Below the pieces are notes generated by a model. It had not been told where the DNA came from, made no database searches, and saw only the letters and a program-made list of their open reading frames with translations. A stretch of 64,000 bases of DNA, taken from Xanthocytophaga flava (GTDB taxonomy: Bacteria > Bacteroidota > Bacteroidia > Cytophagales > 172606-1). The position numbers and the translations under genes are program-made. This document shows, in pieces, positions 18,105-26,323 of the stretch (position 1 is the stretch's first letter; each line of letters opens with the position of its first letter). The DNA is taken from positions 248,001 through 312,000 of the forward strand of contig JASJOS010000011.1 of the NCBI GenBank assembly GCA_030068525.1, in the 5' to 3' direction.

Positions 18105-18651
18105 TTACAAATATCGGCATTCTATATACACGAAACTGACCGTAGTTTTGATCAGCATAACAACGGTCAAACAGCATAGGATGCTTATGATTAGTTGGTT
18201 TTAGTTCAGTGGTATTGCACTTATGGGTGTAGCTTTTGGATAAATAGAATGGGAGGTAGTAAGTGTGGATGTTAAGATGGACTTTATAGGAAAAATAGAA
18301 TAGATAACTAGCGGTTAGAGCAGGTGTAGTAAATAGATGAGATTCATCTGGATAAAAGTTAAAAAATGCCTTATTAAAAAGGGTATTTTTCCCGTTTGAC
18401 TTTTTACGGGTTTTTACAGTAGCCAAAAGGTGATTAATTGCTTGTTAAAGGCTTAATGTATGTTTTCTACGGATTTTGTAATGTAGCATACTTTATTTGT
18501 AAAAACAAGCGGAAAAATGCATGTAATAGTCTGTTGTACAGCTTGTAATATTATTTATATTTTTCATTTTGGTAACAATTGATAAAAGTTACTTTTGAAT
18601 ATGTGTCTGAAATGCCCTATCAAATGATGGTTTTAGATATGTTATAACTAT

Positions 18652-18684
18652 CTCTTAGATAGATAAGAGCTGATACCTGGTATC
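18652..18684. promoter_or_regulatory. Dyads upstream of vsr, one containing CCTGG
   Basis: CTCTTA (18652-18657)/TAAGAG (18664-18669) is followed by the palindrome GATACCTGGTATC (18672-18684), 31 bp before the vsr ATG. CCTGG is the recognition site of Dcm-type enzymes. An autoregulatory site is plausible but unproven. Confidence 0.4.
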
Positions 18685-18715
18685 TCATTTGTACGTTTAT
18701 TATAAAAAACATTTT

Positions 18716-19129
18716 ATGACAGACGTACACGATAAAAAAACGAGAAGCTATAACATGAGTCGTATCCGGGGAAAAGATACCAAGCCGGAAATGATTGTCA
18801 GAAAGTTTTTATTTTCTAAGGGATATCGGTATCGGGTGCATGGCAAGAAATTGCCGGGAAAGCCAGATATAGTATTGCCAAAGTACAAAACGGTTATTTT
18901 TATTCATGGTTGTTTCTGGCATGGGCATGAAGGATGTAAATATTATGTAATTCCTAAAACCCGTACAGAGTGGTGGGTAGAGAAAATTACAGGTAATAAA
19001 AGGAAGGATGCCGAGAACGAAGAGAAATTAAGGGAGGCTAATTGGAGGATTTTAACGATATTTGAATGCGAACTTAAAGGAAAGCAGAAGGAAGAAACAC
19101 TTCAAAAACTTCTTGCTCAGCTACAGTAA
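18716..19129 (+). CDS. vsr: Very short patch repair endonuclease Vsr
   Basis: A 137-residue mismatch nickase. Conserved blocks are SYNMSRIRGKDTKPE, GYRYRVHGKKLPGKPDIVLP (catalytic Asp in PDIV), KTVIFIHGCFWHGHEGC (active-site His and zinc ligands) and KNxKRKxDAE...ANWRILTIFECEL. The ATG at 18716 is preferred over a TTG nine codons earlier. Vsr nicks T:G mismatches left by deamination of the methylated cytosine, so it protects the host from its own C5 methyltransferase, which is encoded 110 bp downstream. First gene of the defence operon. Confidence 0.95.
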   Translation: MTDVHDKKTRSYNMSRIRGKDTKPEMIVRKFLFSKGYRYRVHGKKLPGKPDIVLPKYKTVIFIHGCFWHGHEGCKYYVIPKTRTEWWVEKITGNKRKDAENEEKLREANWRILTIFECELKGKQKEETLQKLLAQLQ

Positions 19130-19150
19130 ATTGCAATAGTGAAAACACAC

Positions 19151-19168
19151 CTTTCTGATATCAGAAGG
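19151..19168. promoter_or_regulatory. Palindrome between vsr and dcm
   Basis: The 14-bp perfect palindrome centred on GATATC (19153-19166) extends to 18 bp with one G:T pair. It has no T-tract, so it is more likely an operator or a methylation site than a terminator. Confidence 0.4.
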
Positions 19169-19239
19169 TTTGTGATAGTTAGCTGATTACAACTTTGAGC
19201 CAGTATTGAATAATAATAACCCTCTTAATCTGACACCAC

Positions 19240-20892
19240 TTGACAATACCTATTATTGACATATTTGCAGGACCAGGTGGTCTGGGCGAAGGCTTCAGTG
19301 CATTGCTTAATGAAAAAAATGAGCGAATATTTAAAATAGCTTTATCTGTTGAAAAAGATAAATACGCTCATGAAACTCTTAAACTAAGAAGTTTCTTTCG
19401 CTACTTTCCTGCCGGAAAAGTAACACCGGATTATTACAGTTTTGTAAAAGGTGAAATAACACTAGCAAAATTATATGAAAGACATCCTGAAGCAGAAAAG
19501 GCAGCAGATGAAGAGGCTTGGCATGCAACTCTTGGAGATGGTGATGGTGCAGTTGCCCATGATGAAGTTGATAAAAGAATAGAAAAAGCATTAAATGGAA
19601 CCAAAGACTGGGTTTTAATTGGAGGTCCTCCCTGTCAGGCATATTCTGTTGTGGGGAGATCCAGAAGACAGGAGAAATTTTTGGATGAAGAAACAGATGA
19701 ACGTGTCGGCCTTTATAAACAGTATTTGAGAATACTGGCTGTTCACAATCCGTCAGTGTTTGTAATGGAAAATGTCAAAGGACTTCTATCTGCTAAAACA
19801 GCGCAAAATTCTATTTTTTCAAAGATTTTGAGTGATTTGTCCAAGCCCGTAGAAACCTACCAAAAAGATTTTGGTGATAAAGGGAAAATACTTAATTGTC
19901 CAGGATATAAAATTTATTCTCTGGTAGTAAAAAAAAGAGAAAGTCTGCTCGCAGAGTATCCGGAATTTGAGCCAACAGATTTTCTGATTGAAGCGGAAAA
20001 GTATGGAATCCCTCAAACCAGACACCGGGTAATTTTACTGGGTGTAAGAAATGACATTGATGTCGTTCCTTCAACTCTACGAAAAGAAAAGGAGGTACCA
20101 ATATCAAAAGTACTTAACGGATTACCCGGACTACGGGGTGGCCTGTCCAGAATTGAAGATACGGATGAAGCCTGGAAACGTACGATTGAGAATATCCGGA
20201 ATGCGGATTTTTTACAAACGATGAATGAACAGGTGAAACAGATGATGTTTCAGCAACTTGATAATTTGAAAGTATCAGAGTTCGGGACAGGAAAGGATTA
20301 TTTAAAATTTGAGAACACGCTTCCTGACTATAAGCCGGAGTGGTATAGCGATGAAAAGCTGGAAGGAGTATGCAATCATGCTTCCAAAATGCATATGGAA
20401 AGTGATCTGCTGAGATACTTCTTTGCTGCCTGTTTTGCCAGAGTTAAAGGGTTCTCGCCTAAACTTGATGATTTTCCTGTGGCCTTACTACCTGATCATA
20501 AAAACATAAAACAAGGAAGCAAGGAACAGAAGTTTGATGACCGATTTCGTGTGCAGCTGGAAGACAAACCAGCCAAGACCATAACTAGTCATATTTCAAA
20601 AGACGGTCATTATTACATTCATCCGGACCCATCACAGTGTAGAAGCTTTACTGTAAGGGAAGCGGCACGGATTCAGACGTTCCCAGATAATTATTATTTC
20701 TGTGGTCCTAGAACTCAACAATTTCATCAGGTAGGGAACGCAGTACCTCCATTATTAGCTAATAAAATTGCTGTAATAGTAAACAAAGTTTTCAGATCAT
20801 TTATGATTGATAAACAATGTAATTACACAAATCTAGATTTGAATAGGCCGGATGGAAAGATTTCAATGGAAGAGCAATTTTATATTGGGTAA
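19240..20892 (+). CDS. DNA (cytosine-5-)-methyltransferase
   Basis: A 550-residue C5 methyltransferase with all key motifs: I (DIFAGPGGLGEGF), IV (GGPPCQAYSVVGRSR, catalytic Cys), VI (FVMENVKGLL), VIII (QTRHRVILLG), IX (SFTVREAARIQTFP) and X (QVGNAVPP). The start is TTG at 19240: a TGA lies three codons upstream and motif I begins five codons in. The long target-recognition region (about 290-450) is unlike that of Dcm and leaves specificity unknown. It marks self DNA for the restriction genes downstream and is paired with vsr. Confidence 0.95.
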   Translation: MTIPIIDIFAGPGGLGEGFSALLNEKNERIFKIALSVEKDKYAHETLKLRSFFRYFPAGKVTPDYYSFVKGEITLAKLYERHPEAEKAADEEAWHATLGDGDGAVAHDEVDKRIEKALNGTKDWVLIGGPPCQAYSVVGRSRRQEKFLDEETDERVGLYKQYLRILAVHNPSVFVMENVKGLLSAKTAQNSIFSKILSDLSKPVETYQKDFGDKGKILNCPGYKIYSLVVKKRESLLAEYPEFEPTDFLIEAEKYGIPQTRHRVILLGVRNDIDVVPSTLRKEKEVPISKVLNGLPGLRGGLSRIEDTDEAWKRTIENIRNADFLQTMNEQVKQMMFQQLDNLKVSEFGTGKDYLKFENTLPDYKPEWYSDEKLEGVCNHASKMHMESDLLRYFFAACFARVKGFSPKLDDFPVALLPDHKNIKQGSKEQKFDDRFRVQLEDKPAKTITSHISKDGHYYIHPDPSQCRSFTVREAARIQTFPDNYYFCGPRTQQFHQVGNAVPPLLANKIAVIVNKVFRSFMIDKQCNYTNLDLNRPDGKISMEEQFYIG

Positions 20893-20942
20893 AAAATGGT
20901 AGTTATATATTTCAATTAGGTTTTATTAAGTAGGAAAAACTG

Positions 20943-23336
20943 ATGATTATAGATTTATTTAAGCATTTGGAAGATTCTCATTCTAAAAAGCTAACCTATC
21001 AGGTAGCAAATAGGAGTACTCTGACGATAGATGCATTAAGTCAATGGGAAATCTCTCCAACAGCTGTATTTGGTGGAGAAAAGGGAAACCTAATACTTAA
21101 TAATTCTTTAATTCATTATTATGTCAAAGAAGATGTGGTAGGAGATGATATCATCTATGTCCAGGGAAATAGTAAAAGTGGTCAGGAAATAATAAAGCTC
21201 GAAATACAGATTGTCAACACCTTCAGACCCAGAGCCAGAATCATTAAGATAATTGGACAGGAGTTAATATCTAATGATGTAATAGCTTTAGTAGAGCTTA
21301 TTAAAAATTCATATGATGCAGACGCCACAAATTTAACTGTTTCTCTGAATGATATATTTTCTGATGAAGGTAGTCTTATTATTAAAGATGATGGCATTGG
21401 CATGTCATATGAGAAAGTAACAAATGTATGGTTAGAGCCTGCTACCCCAGATAAAAAAAGTAAGGAAGAATATACTTACAGTCAATATTACCAAAGAAGA
21501 TTTTTAGGAGAGAAAGGTATTGGAAGGTTTGCCGCACATAGATTGGGAGAAAAAATAGAGTTAACAACAAGAGCTAAAAATAATGTGGGTGAATTACTTA
21601 ACTATGAGACTCAAGTAGAAATTGATTGGTCTGCTTTTACTGATGATAAGTATCTGACAGAAATACCCATTAAAGTAGAAAAACAAAATATTCCTCAAGT
21701 ATTCATTAATGGTTCTGGTACATTGATCAAAATAACCAGAATAAATCCTTGGAAAAATCTTAAAGCTGTAAGAGATGCAGTTCTAAGAATAAGAAGTTTG
21801 GAAAGCCCTATAAAGCCACTTAATACAGGTTTGGATAATGATGATACGATTAATGACCCTGGAATAAATATAAATATAGAGTCAAACGATCCTGCATTAA
21901 CCCAGAATATTAATGATATAAAGTCTTTAAAGGATCTGTTAGATACAGCATTTTATAAGTTCTCAGCAAGTGTTGATGAAAAAGGAATTATTTCTTACGA
22001 TTACTCATTTAACAGACCAGACTATCCAGATAAAAAACGTAATGAAGAATCTCTCTCTGCAGATTTAAAAGGCTTTAACATTAACTGGTTTGAAGAAAAT
22101 ACTTTAAATCCCGTAAATACTCCTGGTGCATTTCATATTGATTTCTTTGCTTGGGATTTGGAGACCAGTGCATTAAAAGTTGCAGGTCTTGCAAAATATT
22201 ATCGTGAAATAATTGGTCCTAATACTGGTGTAAGAATCTACAGAGATAATTTCAGGGTTTGGCCATATGGGGAAGATGATGATGACTGGTTAGAGCTTGA
22301 TCTTAATAGGCTGAATGCTCCAAAAGAAAGATCGGTCTCCCGGAATCAAGTTTTTGGTATTATACATATATCCTCAGTAAAAAATCCTTTTCTGGTTGAT
22401 CAATCAAATCGTGAAGGTCTGATTAATAATATACAATACCAGCATTTTTACAATCTGGTTAGTTCATCTATTACTCTTTTTGCCAAAGAAAGGAAAAAAG
22501 ACAAGATCAATCTTGAAAGGGTTTCACAAAAGAAAGTATTGAGTGATAGTGTTACAGATAGTATTAATTTATTAAGAGACCAGATTCATTTAAATGAACA
22601 TACGAATCTATATAAAGACTCGGTAAAGAAGATTGAATTATCTTATCGGGATAAGATTAACGATGTATTGGAAAGGTACATGATGGCAGCAGCCATTGGT
22701 ATTTCATATAGCCTTCCAATTCATGAAATGAAATTAAGATTAACATCTATAAAACATGTAGTTGAAGACATCGAGAAAAATCCTTTGCTACAAGATAAAT
22801 TTCTAAGAAAATTATATGATGACATTAAAGAAACTGAAGCTATTGTTAATGCAGTAACTTCTATAATGTCCCGACAGAAAAAACAGAAAGTAACTTTATT
22901 TAAAGTTGCTAACAATGTAAAGATTCTTAAAGAAAGAGAGTTAGAAAAATATCAAATAGATTTTGAGATTACCGGAGATAAAACTCTGGAGGTTGAAGCT
23001 GTTCCTGGTTTATTAAATACTGCTGTTTTAAATATTGTTGATAACGCTATTTATTGGCTTAGAGTGAAACAATTAGAGAGTCGGGAGCAACTAGCCGACT
23101 TCAAAGCGAAAATATCAATTCATATTGGTATTCATGTAGAAAAGCCATATATCTCTATAAAGGATAACGGAAATGGACTTGAGGATCCATTTGATCTGTT
23201 AGTGGAACCTTATTATAGTAGAAAAACCGATGGTTTAGGATTAGGCTTATATCTGGTGAATGAAATTATGATTCGATTTGGTGGTTATTTTGAAGGATAT
23301 AATGAAAATGGAGCTGTTTTTAATCTAATATTTTAA
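20943..23336 (+). CDS. Dual-GHKL protein: N-terminal MORC/Hsp90-like ATPase plus C-terminal histidine-kinase module
   Basis: 797 residues. After a beta-rich region (1-95), a first GHKL ATPase has N-box VELIKNSYDADA (118-128), G1 DDGIGM (149-154) and G2 GEKGIGRFAA (189-198). A central region (about 210-560) follows. The C-terminus looks like a kinase: an H-box-like GISYSLPIHEM with His594, then a second GHKL with N-box LNIVDNA (696-702), G1 DNGNGL (741-746), and a segment reading SRKTDGLGLGLYLV (G2). No membrane helix is present, so the sensor is cytosolic. The next gene, 10 bp away, encodes a receiver-like protein. A phosphorelay is inferred from this order. It is probably part of the restriction operon. 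Confidence 0.8.
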   Translation: MIIDLFKHLEDSHSKKLTYQVANRSTLTIDALSQWEISPTAVFGGEKGNLILNNSLIHYYVKEDVVGDDIIYVQGNSKSGQEIIKLEIQIVNTFRPRARIIKIIGQELISNDVIALVELIKNSYDADATNLTVSLNDIFSDEGSLIIKDDGIGMSYEKVTNVWLEPATPDKKSKEEYTYSQYYQRRFLGEKGIGRFAAHRLGEKIELTTRAKNNVGELLNYETQVEIDWSAFTDDKYLTEIPIKVEKQNIPQVFINGSGTLIKITRINPWKNLKAVRDAVLRIRSLESPIKPLNTGLDNDDTINDPGININIESNDPALTQNINDIKSLKDLLDTAFYKFSASVDEKGIISYDYSFNRPDYPDKKRNEESLSADLKGFNINWFEENTLNPVNTPGAFHIDFFAWDLETSALKVAGLAKYYREIIGPNTGVRIYRDNFRVWPYGEDDDDWLELDLNRLNAPKERSVSRNQVFGIIHISSVKNPFLVDQSNREGLINNIQYQHFYNLVSSSITLFAKERKKDKINLERVSQKKVLSDSVTDSINLLRDQIHLNEHTNLYKDSVKKIELSYRDKINDVLERYMMAAAIGISYSLPIHEMKLRLTSIKHVVEDIEKNPLLQDKFLRKLYDDIKETEAIVNAVTSIMSRQKKQKVTLFKVANNVKILKERELEKYQIDFEITGDKTLEVEAVPGLLNTAVLNIVDNAIYWLRVKQLESREQLADFKAKISIHIGIHVEKPYISIKDNGNGLEDPFDLLVEPYYSRKTDGLGLGLYLVNEIMIRFGGYFEGYNENGAVFNLIF

Positions 23337-23346
23337 ATATTATTCT

Positions 23347-24633
23347 ATGGCATACTTTCCTGGTAATATAATGATTATAGATGACCAGTTTGATCTTATC
23401 TATAACGCTGTACCGTCAGAAACAGAATTTCAGATACAATACAACTCCCTTCTTGGCATACGTAAATTTTCTGAAGACAATGGTATTCCTTTGATAGCTA
23501 TATCTGATACCCAAGATGTTGAAAGTTTAAAGAAGAAAATGGTAGCATATCGTAATGTTAGGCTACTGATTATAGACTTAGACTTAAATAATGATGGTAG
23601 CGTAAATGAAGAGGATGATTATCTGTTGATATATCTCATTCTGGAAACGGCAATAGAGCAATACGGATATTTTCTGTTAATGATAAATTCCGCACATTCT
23701 GAAGCTTGGGAAAGTATAAAAAGTAAGATGCCTGGAACCATAAACTCAAAATTGATTGATAATCTAACCCATGTTTATTCAAAGTCGGATGAAACAGCTG
23801 CATATAAGAGTATCGATTTAATTGGAAAAAATTTTTCCGCAGAATTGATCTATCATTTTGAGTGCACTCTCAATATGGCACGCGATAAGGCTTTTAGTAA
23901 TTTTCTGGATTTTGAAAAAGATAGCTGGAAGAAAATTTATCTTTCTTTTAAGAAGGAGACTGGCTTAATGGCTCATAATGATATATCAAATATTTTACTT
24001 GGTATTTTAAAGCAACATTTTATAGATACGACATATCCTGATATTGATGACGAAGGCTTTGATCATGATAGCGATCTTAGAAAGCTTATCTATAAAACGA
24101 TTAATTATACAGATAATCAGAAGGGAATACTTACTAAGCAACCTATATGGACGGGGAATTTGTATTATATAAACACAAATTCAGAAGATAGAAAATATGC
24201 ACTAATAATTACACCTGAATGTGATATAGCTCAAAACAAGCATATTTATTATAAAGCTATATATGGATTTGAAATAAATGATGTGACTTTTCCGGAATCG
24301 TATGAGAATAATAATATTACACAAGATCAAAAACCTCCATTGTATCCCTTTAGAGTCGGCAAAATACAAAACAATGGCAGACTAGATTGGGGGACAAAGA
24401 GGGCTCTAAAAAATAAGGTTGCAGAGTACAAGTCTTTTAATCAATACTTATTTCCACTACCTTATATAACTGAGAATTTAGTTTATCTTGATTTCAGAGA
24501 TATTGATTCTGTTTCTAGGGAAGATATAGTATTAAAGTGGAAATTATTATTAAGAATTAATGAACCAATGATTACTCATATAACAGATTCATATAGTAAC
24601 CTTGTAAATCGTAAAGGATTACTTCCTATTTAA
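23347..24633 (+). CDS. Receiver-like partner protein with EF-hand-type loop
   Basis: 428 residues. The first 120 look like a response-regulator receiver: acidic pair Asp12-Asp13 (IMIIDDQ), a candidate phosphoacceptor Asp77 at the end of a strand (RLLIIDLDL), and a later strand FLLMINSAHSE with Ser in the switch position. Directly after Asp77, residues 79-90 (DLNNDGSVNEED) match the calcium-loop consensus DxNxDGxVNxxD. The remaining 300 residues are not recognised. They include KYALIITPECDIAQNK, a strand-turn-CDI motif. There is no DNA-binding domain, so the output is probably protein contact. The receiver assignment is by pattern, not alignment. Confidence 0.6.
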   Translation: MAYFPGNIMIIDDQFDLIYNAVPSETEFQIQYNSLLGIRKFSEDNGIPLIAISDTQDVESLKKKMVAYRNVRLLIIDLDLNNDGSVNEEDDYLLIYLILETAIEQYGYFLLMINSAHSEAWESIKSKMPGTINSKLIDNLTHVYSKSDETAAYKSIDLIGKNFSAELIYHFECTLNMARDKAFSNFLDFEKDSWKKIYLSFKKETGLMAHNDISNILLGILKQHFIDTTYPDIDDEGFDHDSDLRKLIYKTINYTDNQKGILTKQPIWTGNLYYINTNSEDRKYALIITPECDIAQNKHIYYKAIYGFEINDVTFPESYENNNITQDQKPPLYPFRVGKIQNNGRLDWGTKRALKNKVAEYKSFNQYLFPLPYITENLVYLDFRDIDSVSREDIVLKWKLLLRINEPMITHITDSYSNLVNRKGLLPI

Positions 24634-24711
24634 AATAATTTAACAACATCATTCTCTAAACATATTTTCACAATTCGAATATAGAGGCTTGTAATCTGCT
24701 ATTTTAGAAAT

Positions 24712-24828
24712 ATGGAAAAAAGAGAGAGCAGGTATACTAATAAGTGTTTCAAGTTAAAAGATAATAGTATTGTAATTATTTCTTCTGTTACTATACTTCA
24801 TAAAGTCTATAAGCTACTACTTGATTAA
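24712..24828 (+). CDS. Possible small protein, 38 residues
   Basis: ATG at 24712, stop at 24826-24828, in the 205-bp gap before the MORC-like gene. The product (MEKRESRYTNKCFKLKDNSI...) is basic with a hydrophobic centre. No homology is known, and codon use in such AT-rich DNA gives no support. Listed only as a candidate. Confidence 0.2.
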   Translation: MEKRESRYTNKCFKLKDNSIVIISSVTILHKVYKLLLD

Positions 24829-24839
24829 ATTTCTTTCTA

Positions 24840-26318
24840 ATGGTTGAAAGTACAGTTTTATCACCTCATCCTGTTTTATTTATTAAATCAATTTCAGAAC
24901 AAGGATATTCACTTTCAACCGCCATAGCTGACCTTATAGATAATTCTATTGCTGCCAGAGCAACTCATATTGACATTTTGGCTGATGCCAGTCAGCAGTC
25001 TTTAAAAATATTCATTGCAGATAATGGATTGGGTATGGTTTCTGAAAGACTAACATCTGCTATGCGTTTTCCAAGTGCAGATGTAGATGATATCAGAGCC
25101 GGAAACGATCTTGGCCGTTTTGGTTTAGGCCTGAAGACTGCATCTTTTTCCCAGTCACGCAGTTTTACTGTAATTTCAAGAACAGATATATCAGATTATG
25201 CAGGACGAACATGGGATGTTGAGTATCTGAAAAAGACAGACAATTGGTCTCTTATAATAGAAAGCCAGAATCATATAGAAGAGTTATTGTCTGAATATAA
25301 ACAGATAAGCAACAATTTTCATGGGCAAAGGAAAGACTTTAATCTGAAGACTCTTATCATATGGAGAGATCTCTATAAACTTGAAAGATTAAGAAAAAGG
25401 GATGATATAAGTGATGAACTGGAAGACCTCCGTAGTCACATAGGTTTGGTGTTTCATCGGTTTATTCAATCTGGCAAAATTACTATTCGCTTGAATAATT
25501 CACTGATAGAGGCCTTTGATCCTTTCCCGCTTCATTGTTCTGATGTCCAAAAAGTATCTGAGAACTTCTGGAAGACAGGAGAAACCTATATTAGATTTGA
25601 AGGGATTATTCTTCCCAAAAGGTCTGCTCAGGAATCCAGAGAACCGAATTCAATCTGGGCTTCGGGTGGGAGGACTCTGGAAGAATTACAAGGTATATAT
25701 GTCTATCGTAATAAGCGCTTAATCAATTTTGGAGGATGGCTAAGGACAATCACAAAGTCATCCTATCTCCAGTTTGGAAGAATAAAGATCGATATTACAA
25801 ACATAAACGACAGTGAATTCCACCTTAATGTTGCAAAGTCATCTCTTAAAATTCCTTTCGAGCTCAAAAGGGCTATGACCACTATGGTTTCCCAGGTAGC
25901 AGAGCAAGCTACAAAAGAATACCGTGAAAGGCTTGCTTCAAACGTCATCAAACCATCAAGAAAGTCTAAAGGATTATCTCTGATAATAAAAGAAACAGGT
26001 GCTGCAGGGCCACGTTTAAAAATCAATCCTGACTTTGAGGTTTTAAGACAGTTGCAAACACAGATTGATCCGGAAAGCTCTGGCCGGCTGGATGTATTGC
26101 TGACGCTGATTGAAAGAAAGATGAACGAGCTGTGGAAGGGTGAAATAGGTTCAGACGATACAAGCATCATGTTGGATGAGGCTTTAAAACAAAGAATCAT
26201 AAAACTGAAGAAATATTATGAAGAGTCAGACTATTCATGGGAAGAAATAAAATTCCTGCTTCTGGATAGTTTTGGTCGGGATCATGAAACTGAATTATTT
26301 ATCACTTCATTAAAATAA
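24840..26318 (+). CDS. MORC-like GHKL ATPase (HATPase_c_3)
   Basis: A 492-residue protein with a GHKL fold at the N-terminus: N-box IADLIDNSIAA (Asp31/Asn35), G1 ADNGLGM (61-66), and G2 LGRFGLGLKTAS with Lys99. An S5-like domain with an IWRDL segment follows, then RINxxDSEFxLNVxKSS-type sequence. This is the MutL/MORC-related ATPase type that comparative genomics placed in restriction operons beside Z1 and nuclease genes. ATP-driven dimerisation and DNA clamping or looping is the family role. It sits 5 bp before the Z1 gene, so the two are surely co-translated. Confidence 0.88.
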   Translation: MVESTVLSPHPVLFIKSISEQGYSLSTAIADLIDNSIAARATHIDILADASQQSLKIFIADNGLGMVSERLTSAMRFPSADVDDIRAGNDLGRFGLGLKTASFSQSRSFTVISRTDISDYAGRTWDVEYLKKTDNWSLIIESQNHIEELLSEYKQISNNFHGQRKDFNLKTLIIWRDLYKLERLRKRDDISDELEDLRSHIGLVFHRFIQSGKITIRLNNSLIEAFDPFPLHCSDVQKVSENFWKTGETYIRFEGIILPKRSAQESREPNSIWASGGRTLEELQGIYVYRNKRLINFGGWLRTITKSSYLQFGRIKIDITNINDSEFHLNVAKSSLKIPFELKRAMTTMVSQVAEQATKEYRERLASNVIKPSRKSKGLSLIIKETGAAGPRLKINPDFEVLRQLQTQIDPESSGRLDVLLTLIERKMNELWKGEIGSDDTSIMLDEALKQRIIKLKKYYEESDYSWEEIKFLLLDSFGRDHETELFITSLK

Positions 26319-26323
26319 TATTC

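Noticed and set aside
18031-18426. 131-codon minus-strand frame starting MATVKTRKKSNGKNT
   Set aside because: The first residues recall integrase N-termini but the rest is low-complexity and AT-driven, with no recombinase motif. It may hold a decayed fragment but is not supported as a gene.
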